From the NCBI GenBank assembly GCA_015099395.1, contig AP024096.1:6551485-6615484 (forward strand): DNA of 64,000 bases. Reading direction: 5' to 3'. The position numbers and the translations under genes were made by a program. The notes under the pieces were generated by a model. It searched no databases. It worked only from the letters and a program-made list of their open reading frames with translations, and was not told the origin of the DNA. This stretch comes from Ktedonobacteria bacterium brp13. Its GTDB lineage: Bacteria > Chloroflexota > Ktedonobacteria > Ktedonobacterales > Ktedonobacteraceae. Numbering within the stretch: the first letter of the stretch is position 1; every line of letters begins with the position of its first letter. This document shows positions 58,237 to 64,000 of this stretch, one piece after another.

Positions 58237-59733
58237 ATGTCCGCAGCATATATTCTTGTTATTGATGCAGGGACGACTGGAACACGAGCGTTGTTAATCG
58301 ATCATGCTAGCCAGATCAAAGGACAGGCATACGCCGAGTACACACTGCATCATCCTCAGCCCGATCATGTAGAGCTTGACGCTGAAGAGATCTGGCAACG
58401 TAGTCTGGCTATGGCGCGGCAGGTGTTGGCCACAAATCATTTGACTGCAGCCGACATTGTAACTATCGGCATCTCAAGCCAACGTGCAACAACTGTCGTG
58501 TGGGATCGACAAAGTGGCAAGCCGATCACGCGTGCGATTGTCTGGCAGGATACGCGTACCGCCGCTTTTATTGAGACGATCCGCAGTGAGTGGGAGGAAA
58601 AGGTCTATGCACATACGGGTTGGGCGCTGGCACCCGTCTATTCTTCTCTCAGCCTGCATTGGATTATGGAGAATGTGCCTGGTGCGCGCGAGCGTGCCAC
58701 TAATGGAGAACTGGCTTTTGGTACGGTTGATTCCTGGTTGATCTATCAACTGACGGGTGGCAAGACGCATGCAATTTCAGCTTCCAATGCCTCTGTGACA
58801 GGTTCTTATGATCTCCTCTCAGATCAATGGTATACGGAATGGCTCGACTTTCTGGACGTACCTGTAACCTTATATCCGGAGGTGCGGGATGATTCAGGGC
58901 AATTTGGTATGAGCGATCCTGAACTGTTTGGCTCTGAGATTTCTATTACCAGTGCGCTTGCCGATCAGGCGGCTGCGCTCTTTGGGCAGGGCTGTCTTGA
59001 AGAAGGTATTGTCAAATGTACGCATGGGACGGGTACCTTTCTGGATATGAATATTGGCGCTAAACCAACCATCTCACGCAATGGCTTGAATACTTTGATC
59101 GCCTGGCGTATGGGAGGGAAGACAACCTATGGCCTGGAAGGCTATGCGGCTGTCACTGGCTCAGCAATACAATGGCTACGTGATGGCGCTGAGATGCTGG
59201 ATGATGCAGCTGAGAGTGAAGCGCTCGCTCGTAGCGTTTCTGATAACGGCGGTGTCTACTTTGTACCGGCATTGACCGGTTTATCCGCGCCATATTGGGA
59301 TTCATTTGCACGCGGAATGATCATTGGTATTACGCGTGGGACTAAACGTGGACATATCGTTCGTGCTACGCTGGAAGGTATCGTCTTCTCGACCAAAGAT
59401 TTCCTCAATACAATGCGCAATGATACTGGTATAGAGATAGCGACGATAAAAGTCGATGGTGGGGCCAGTCGCAACGATTTCTTGCTGCAGTTTCAGGCTG
59501 ATCTACTCGCTACTGAGGTTGTGCGTCCAGTCGTTTTTGAAGCAACCAGTCTCGGTGCAGCGTATATGGCCGGTCTGGCAACAGGATTTTGGCAGAATCC
59601 AGCAGAGTGTCTGGCCAGTCAGCAGATCGATAAAGTTTTTACACCAGCCATGTCTGAGCAAGATCGTGACCAGTTGTATGCTCATTGGAAAGATGCTGTG
59701 AAACGGTGTATGGGTTGGGGCAAAAATGCATAA
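58237..59733 (+). CDS. glpK: Glycerol kinase (FGGY family)
   Basis: 498 residues from ATG 58237 with AGGAGG upstream. N-terminal ATP/sugar fold DAGTTGTRALLID (GlpK usually has GTTSSRA), then SSQRATTVVWD and AIVWQDTRTA, GTVDSWLIYQLTGGK, the adenine-region THGTGTFLDMNIG, and KVDGGASRNDFLLQFQADLL near the end. It phosphorylates glycerol at sn-3 with ATP. The N-terminal variation from GTTSSR leaves some doubt about exact substrate within FGGY kinases, but the order glpR-glpK-glpD and the other GlpK-type motifs make glycerol by far the best call. glpD starts 40 bases after the stop. Confidence 0.92.
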   Translation: MSAAYILVIDAGTTGTRALLIDHASQIKGQAYAEYTLHHPQPDHVELDAEEIWQRSLAMARQVLATNHLTAADIVTIGISSQRATTVVWDRQSGKPITRAIVWQDTRTAAFIETIRSEWEEKVYAHTGWALAPVYSSLSLHWIMENVPGARERATNGELAFGTVDSWLIYQLTGGKTHAISASNASVTGSYDLLSDQWYTEWLDFLDVPVTLYPEVRDDSGQFGMSDPELFGSEISITSALADQAAALFGQGCLEEGIVKCTHGTGTFLDMNIGAKPTISRNGLNTLIAWRMGGKTTYGLEGYAAVTGSAIQWLRDGAEMLDDAAESEALARSVSDNGGVYFVPALTGLSAPYWDSFARGMIIGITRGTKRGHIVRATLEGIVFSTKDFLNTMRNDTGIEIATIKVDGGASRNDFLLQFQADLLATEVVRPVVFEATSLGAAYMAGLATGFWQNPAECLASQQIDKVFTPAMSEQDRDQLYAHWKDAVKRCMGWGKNA

Positions 59734-59772
59734 TTTGGAGTGATATTCGGGTCGAATACACGAGAGGCTAAT

Positions 59773-61419
59773 ATGAAAAGATGTGTACTCCAAAATCTCA
59801 AGGATCAGGTTTTTGATATCGCAATTATTGGAGGAGGAATCACTGGAGCGGCTGCAGCTCGTGATGCTGCATTGCGTGGTCTGTCTGTAGTGTTACTGGA
59901 GCGCAATGATTTTGCGTCAGGAGCCAGTAGCCGCTCCACAAAGTTATTGCATGGAGGCGTTCGCTATCTACAAAGTTTCGAGTTCAAATTAGTGCGTGAA
60001 GCCTGTCGCGAACGCGAACTTATGCTGAAGCTTGCACCACATCTGGCACATGTACGACCTTTTATCTATACCCTCTACAAGGGATATCCCGAGAGCATGT
60101 GGTTACTGAATATAGGGTTGAGCATCTATGATCTGTTCTCTGGTAGCCCACTCAAGCGGCGTCACCATATGCTCAAGGCGCAAGAACTATTAGCGCAGGA
60201 GCCAGCACTGAATGCACAGGATCTCATTGGCGGTGGGTGGTACTATGATTTTCTTACCGATGACGCACGACTCACTATCGAAACGTTGAAAGCCGCTAGC
60301 ACGGCTGGAGCGCAGATTGCCAATTATATGGAAGTTACTGGCTTTGCTATGCAAGCCAAAAAGATCAGTGGTGTCAGGGTTGTTGATCATATTACGGGTG
60401 AGCAAGGAACAATTAACGCGCGCCAGGTCATCAATGCGGCTGGTACCTGGGTGGATAAGGTGCGCTATCTGGAAGAGGGCGTCACTGGACGGATCGTGCG
60501 CCCAACAAAGGGTGTACATATCGTTGTACGAAAAAAAGATTTCCCGCTCAATCACGCCGTCTTTCTACGCTCACCGCGCGATAACCGCGTGGTCTGGCCG
60601 ATACCAGCACTGGATGAAGATCTGATATATATCGGCACAACTGATACAGATTATGATGCATCGATTGATACTGTCACTGCAACGAAGGATGATATCGATT
60701 ATCTCCTTGAAGTCGCAAATTATGCTCTACCTGAAGCACATCTGGGCTATGAGCATATCGTCGGTACCTGGGCTGGCCTACGCCCATTGATTAAACCCGA
60801 CGGTGATCTCGCTACCAGTTCCGTCTCACGTGAACATCAAATTTTTACGAGCCCGGGTGGTCTGCTCACAATTGCTGGCGGTAAGTTAACTACCGCACGA
60901 GTGATGGGATTACAAGTCGTGCAGGAGGCCATACGTTTGCTAGGGAAAAACTTTGGCATCAAAGGTGTACCGGCATCACGTACACATCAGATACCATTGA
61001 GCGGTGGTGATCCTGGAGCGCTGTTCTCTGCACAGAGGCAAGCCAGCGAATTGGCATTACCAGCAGCAGTAAAAGAGCGTTGGTTATCCTGTTATGGCAG
61101 CAATTTCACGCAACTGAGCGCTATTATCAAAGCCGATCCGGCAGCGGCACAGGAACTGGGTGAAAAGCATATCACTCTGGCTGAAGTGCGTTATGCTCTG
61201 CAAGATGAGATGGCAATGACTGTCAGCGATTTCTTCACACATCGCGCCTCTATCTTCTACTGGGAGTCGGATGGTGGGCTGGCAATTGCAGATCAAGTAG
61301 CCGCAGAGATGGGGGTGGCACTTCACTGGGATGCAGATGAACAGAAGCAACAGGTCGAAAATTATCGTAATTGGGTCACTGCCAACCGCTTTGATACACA
61401 AAGCATCCTTATTCAATAG
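59773..61419 (+). CDS. glpD: Aerobic glycerol-3-phosphate dehydrogenase
   Basis: 548 residues from ATG 59773 with GAGAGG upstream (in-frame ATG 59740 unsupported). N-terminal FAD-binding DIAIIGGGITGAAAARDAALRG, then RNDFASGASSRSTKLLHGGVRYLQ, the FAD/substrate region typical of GlpD/GlpO; later FTSPGGLLTIAGGKLTTAR, and a C-terminal GlpD cap domain with SLTLAEVRYALQDEMAMTVSDF-type residues. It oxidises glycerol-3-phosphate to DHAP at the membrane and feeds electrons to the respiratory chain. Last gene of the glp operon; a long palindrome follows the stop. Confidence 0.95.
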   Translation: MKRCVLQNLKDQVFDIAIIGGGITGAAAARDAALRGLSVVLLERNDFASGASSRSTKLLHGGVRYLQSFEFKLVREACRERELMLKLAPHLAHVRPFIYTLYKGYPESMWLLNIGLSIYDLFSGSPLKRRHHMLKAQELLAQEPALNAQDLIGGGWYYDFLTDDARLTIETLKAASTAGAQIANYMEVTGFAMQAKKISGVRVVDHITGEQGTINARQVINAAGTWVDKVRYLEEGVTGRIVRPTKGVHIVVRKKDFPLNHAVFLRSPRDNRVVWPIPALDEDLIYIGTTDTDYDASIDTVTATKDDIDYLLEVANYALPEAHLGYEHIVGTWAGLRPLIKPDGDLATSSVSREHQIFTSPGGLLTIAGGKLTTARVMGLQVVQEAIRLLGKNFGIKGVPASRTHQIPLSGGDPGALFSAQRQASELALPAAVKERWLSCYGSNFTQLSAIIKADPAAAQELGEKHITLAEVRYALQDEMAMTVSDFFTHRASIFYWESDGGLAIADQVAAEMGVALHWDADEQKQQVENYRNWVTANRFDTQSILIQ

Positions 61420-61471
61420 TTGATCATGTCACAATTGAGTAACCTTTGACGAGTATTATTCCAGTCAAATT

Positions 61472-61523
61472 ATAAGGCGAAGACCAGGACGAGCGACATC
61501 GCTCGTCCTGGTCTTCGCCTTAT
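61472..61523. terminator. Perfect 24-bp palindromic bidirectional terminator
   Basis: Arms 61472-61495 and 61500-61523 are exact complements (ATAAGGCGAAGACCAGG... ) with a 4-base ACAT loop. It lies between the convergent glp operon and helicase gene. There is little T-run, but the stem is very stable. Confidence 0.8.
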
Positions 61524-61572
61524 CGTTCGTGCTATCACTGATTGATACTCTTACGCTTGTTTTTTTGAAGTT

Positions 61573-64000
61573 CTATATTTCTCCGTGAAATGTTTTGTTG
61601 TCGTCCAGGTCCTGTGCATCGCGATCCTCTTCGGCATCCAGAGGGAGTTCTTCGTCGCCGATGGAGATCGTCATTGAGGGAACTGTACGGGTTTGGATAA
61701 TGATGCCGTGTGTGAGCGATCTTGCTGCCTGTGATAGTTGAGGGCGCAGGTGCTCTAGTTGTTCACGTTGCTGCTGAAGCTTTTCAGCCTGGCGCTGGAC
61801 ATGGGCCTCTTTCTGGCTGTACTTACTGTAGGCATCTTCGAGCATGACCGGTGCTGTCTGCGCCCAGAGCTCGGAGCTATCGAGTAGTTGTCCGACGGCT
61901 GCTTGCAACTGCTGAATGAGGTCAATACTTTGATTGAGTACCATCAGGATATCGCCCTCTGCCAGATCGATACGCCGCATGATGCCACTGAGCGACATAT
62001 TGCGTGACCAGGCAAGTGCTATGCCATGGAACTCTGGTACAAAGCCAGGTGATTGGATGGTGCCAGCACGTTCTTCGATACCACGTACATGCTGGATAAC
62101 ATGCCAGAGCTCTCTACGGACCTGCACTAACTGGTTATGCAGGACGTTGCGGTTATTGAGACGGCGGTCGTTGTCGTAGGTGAACCAGCTACAGACCTCT
62201 GCAATCTCGCCGGGAGAGAGCTTATCGAGCAGTCCAGCGAACATCAGCTCGATCAGGACGACGCCTGCGGGGTGAAAGATGTTACGCAGGAGTCGCCCCT
62301 TCAATGTGAGTTGTTCGTCCTGTCCGATATAGCCAAGGGCACGCAGCGCGAAGATAGTACCATCCAATTCCGCCGCTCCTGCTCTACTCAGTGGGAAGGC
62401 ACCAATCCGCTCACGACGACGCTCCAGGGCTTTCTCTGCTTCATGGGATGCCGCCCCTTTCTTCTTCTTGCTGGATTTGCTGGCCTTCTTGTAGCGTTTC
62501 TCCAGGCGTTGGAGCTCGTTTATCTCCCATAACAGGTAACGCTGGTATTCACGCAGACTGGAGGCGCAGATGCGGCGCAAGTGCTGCAGGTCGTTAGGCT
62601 GCCAGAGACTCAGGATCGAGTTGTAGCGGATGACAAACGAACTGGTGACTGGCAGCAAGTCACCGGTAATCTTGGCGAATGAGGGCTCGAATTGTTCCCA
62701 GGGTGAGTAGGGAATAATCGCGGCACCGCGTATATCCATGCCACGGCGTCCGGCTCGACCGGTCAACTGGCGATACTCGTTTGGTGTGAGTAGCCGCATC
62801 TCCTGTCCATCGAACTTACTCAGGCTACCAACTACGACTGAGCGTGCGGGCATATTGATGCCCAGCGCCAGGGTATCAGTAGAGAAGACTGCACGTAGGT
62901 GTCCATGGGAGAAAAGCGTCTCGACCAGAACTTTGAGTCCTGGCAAGAGTCCGGCATGGTGGAAGGCGAGACCACGTGGCAGCAGACCGAGCAAGGTACG
63001 GACCTGTTGCAGCTTGCGATCCTCTAACGGCAGGTTCTCCAACCAGGCATCGATCTCGGTACGGATCTTCGCCTCTTCTTCGGGTGTCGTATAGCTGTAG
63101 AGCGCAGCACTTGCTGCTCCCTCTTCAACAACCCGTCTACCCGGTAAGAAGTAGAGGCAAGGGAGCATGCCAGCATCACTTAGTGCATTCAGGACCTCGC
63201 CGGGTTCGGCGGCCTTATTGACCTGCAGCTGTCTGCGCGTCCCTGGTCTTTGCACGCTAACTGTATTGCTATCCTCTGTCTCACCTGCCACTACGGTATG
63301 CGCGTCTGTTGCTACCTCGGTGGCTTTGTTGGCCCTGTAGGGAGCGTTCCCGCGTTCGGGTCGCTGATTGCGCTCATAAGATTGTTTCTGCTCTCCACGT
63401 GGCGCACGATGGTCACGTGGGCGCAACGCGCGATTGTGTCGTCGCTGGTCCTCTATGGCCTCGTTTGCTAGCCGCTCCAGGTCAACATCTTCGCTCTCAT
63501 CTTCATCTTCATCTTCAAAGGTGTAGACGCGGGCGCGTGATAGACGTTGAGCCAGCTTGGCCTCACCTCCGACATTGGGGAAGCGTTCGATCCGGTTCCC
63601 ATCAGCATCCTGCACAAGATGCAATTTTCCTTCCAGGAAGTAGTAGTGTTCCAGGGGGACGGCACGCTGCTCATGTGTCACGAGCGAGATAGGACGATGA
63701 ACCCGGCTAATCCAGCTTGCAATATCTTCTGCATTGCTGACCGTCGCTGAGAGGCCTACCAGTTGGATATGTTCTGGTGAGCAGATGATCGCCTCTTCCC
63801 AGACGGGTCCCCGTCCGATATCACTGAGGTAGTGCAGTTCGTCAAAGACGATAAATGCGACGTCTTCCAGGGATGCGGGGCTACCACCCTGTTCCGCTCC
63901 TACATGTTCCGCTCCATTTTCAAGGAGCATATTACGATAGACTTCGGTTGTCATAATGACAATCGAAGCGCGACTATGTTCTACAATATCTCCGGTCACC
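61573..64000 (-). CDS. Ski2-like DExH RNA/DNA helicase, C-terminal part (5' end outside window)
   Basis: The frame is open to the window edge (63999); the visible 808 residues begin at the motif Ib region (MTGDI) and lack the Walker A. Motif II is DELH (FDELHYLSD), motif III LSATVSNAED, and motif VI QLTGRAGRRGMD. Between them is a charged low-complexity insertion (EDEDEDESEDVDLER, then Arg/Gln-rich), after SRARVYTF. The C-terminal part has a helical bundle and a coiled coil (VQRQAEKLQQQREQLEHL) before an acidic tail. Ski2/Mtr4-type helicases remodel structured RNA with ATP; bacterial members are poorly studied and exact substrate is unknown. Confidence 0.9.
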   Translation of the reverse strand, partial: VTGDIVEHSRASIVIMTTEVYRNMLLENGAEHVGAEQGGSPASLEDVAFIVFDELHYLSDIGRGPVWEEAIICSPEHIQLVGLSATVSNAEDIASWISRVHRPISLVTHEQRAVPLEHYYFLEGKLHLVQDADGNRIERFPNVGGEAKLAQRLSRARVYTFEDEDEDESEDVDLERLANEAIEDQRRHNRALRPRDHRAPRGEQKQSYERNQRPERGNAPYRANKATEVATDAHTVVAGETEDSNTVSVQRPGTRRQLQVNKAAEPGEVLNALSDAGMLPCLYFLPGRRVVEEGAASAALYSYTTPEEEAKIRTEIDAWLENLPLEDRKLQQVRTLLGLLPRGLAFHHAGLLPGLKVLVETLFSHGHLRAVFSTDTLALGINMPARSVVVGSLSKFDGQEMRLLTPNEYRQLTGRAGRRGMDIRGAAIIPYSPWEQFEPSFAKITGDLLPVTSSFVIRYNSILSLWQPNDLQHLRRICASSLREYQRYLLWEINELQRLEKRYKKASKSSKKKKGAASHEAEKALERRRERIGAFPLSRAGAAELDGTIFALRALGYIGQDEQLTLKGRLLRNIFHPAGVVLIELMFAGLLDKLSPGEIAEVCSWFTYDNDRRLNNRNVLHNQLVQVRRELWHVIQHVRGIEERAGTIQSPGFVPEFHGIALAWSRNMSLSGIMRRIDLAEGDILMVLNQSIDLIQQLQAAVGQLLDSSELWAQTAPVMLEDAYSKYSQKEAHVQRQAEKLQQQREQLEHLRPQLSQAARSLTHGIIIQTRTVPSMTISIGDEELPLDAEEDRDAQDLDDNKTFHGEI

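Noticed and set aside
1..64000. tRNA, rRNA, tmRNA or riboswitch genes
   Set aside because: I found no cloverleaf with conserved T-loop, no rRNA segments and no recognisable riboswitch core by eye; a covariance scan would be needed to exclude small RNAs.

Overview
The window looks like chromosome from a filamentous, large-genome Chloroflexota of the class Ktedonobacteria. This is an inference from gene content, not a database match: tandem Ser/Thr kinases with extracellular sensor domains, class A PBPs with Pro/Gly-rich cytoplasmic tails, an hrcA-dnaK-dnaJ locus, moderate GC, and an IscB element carrying group II introns. From memory, Ktedonobacter racemifer is noted for many IscB loci; I did not check this. 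No rRNA or tRNA gene was recognised.

Layout. 1-2084: end of one APC amino-acid permease and a complete tandem paralogue. 2151-7427 (minus): lipid kinase, a MurF-alanine racemase fusion and DprA. 7494-13885 (minus): an IscB (HEARO/omega-RNA) element broken twice by group II introns. One intron lies in the presumed omega-RNA leader, and the other splits the iscB reading frame between Trp277 and Ala278. Both introns carry reverse transcriptase-HNH genes and recognisable domains V and VI on the same strand as iscB. Removing them in silico restores a 428-residue IscB with all RuvC and HNH residues and a structured leader of about 210 nt. This nest is the main discovery of the window. 13894-14038: a MITE-like palindrome. 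14039-15532 (minus): a secreted gluzincin peptidase.

16129-26310 (plus): three tandem class A penicillin-binding proteins with duplicated spacers. 26462-31187: the heat-shock operon hrcA-dnaK-dnaJ, with a degenerate CIRCE over the promoter region and no grpE. 31449-37956: three membrane kinases sharing an RskA-like extracellular module; the first has lost its catalytic residues. 37997-44634: an XPB-like helicase, an unknown protein, and a tightly packed minus-strand cluster of rnc, a DNA adenine methyltransferase, a B12-binding subunit and meaB. 44996-47407: two extracytoplasmic beta-propeller proteins. 47540-51101: an ABC exporter pair and a small membrane protein. 51215-56571 (minus): two further kinases with a jelly-roll-like extracellular domain. 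57197-61419 (plus): a glycerol operon glpR-glpK-glpD with a palindromic operator. 61573-64000 (minus): a Ski2-like helicase cut by the window edge.

Themes: envelope building (MurF-Alr, PBPs), envelope sensing (five kinases), chaperones, glycerol catabolism and a layered mobile element. Several gene ends are marked by long perfect palindromes that probably terminate transcription in both directions.
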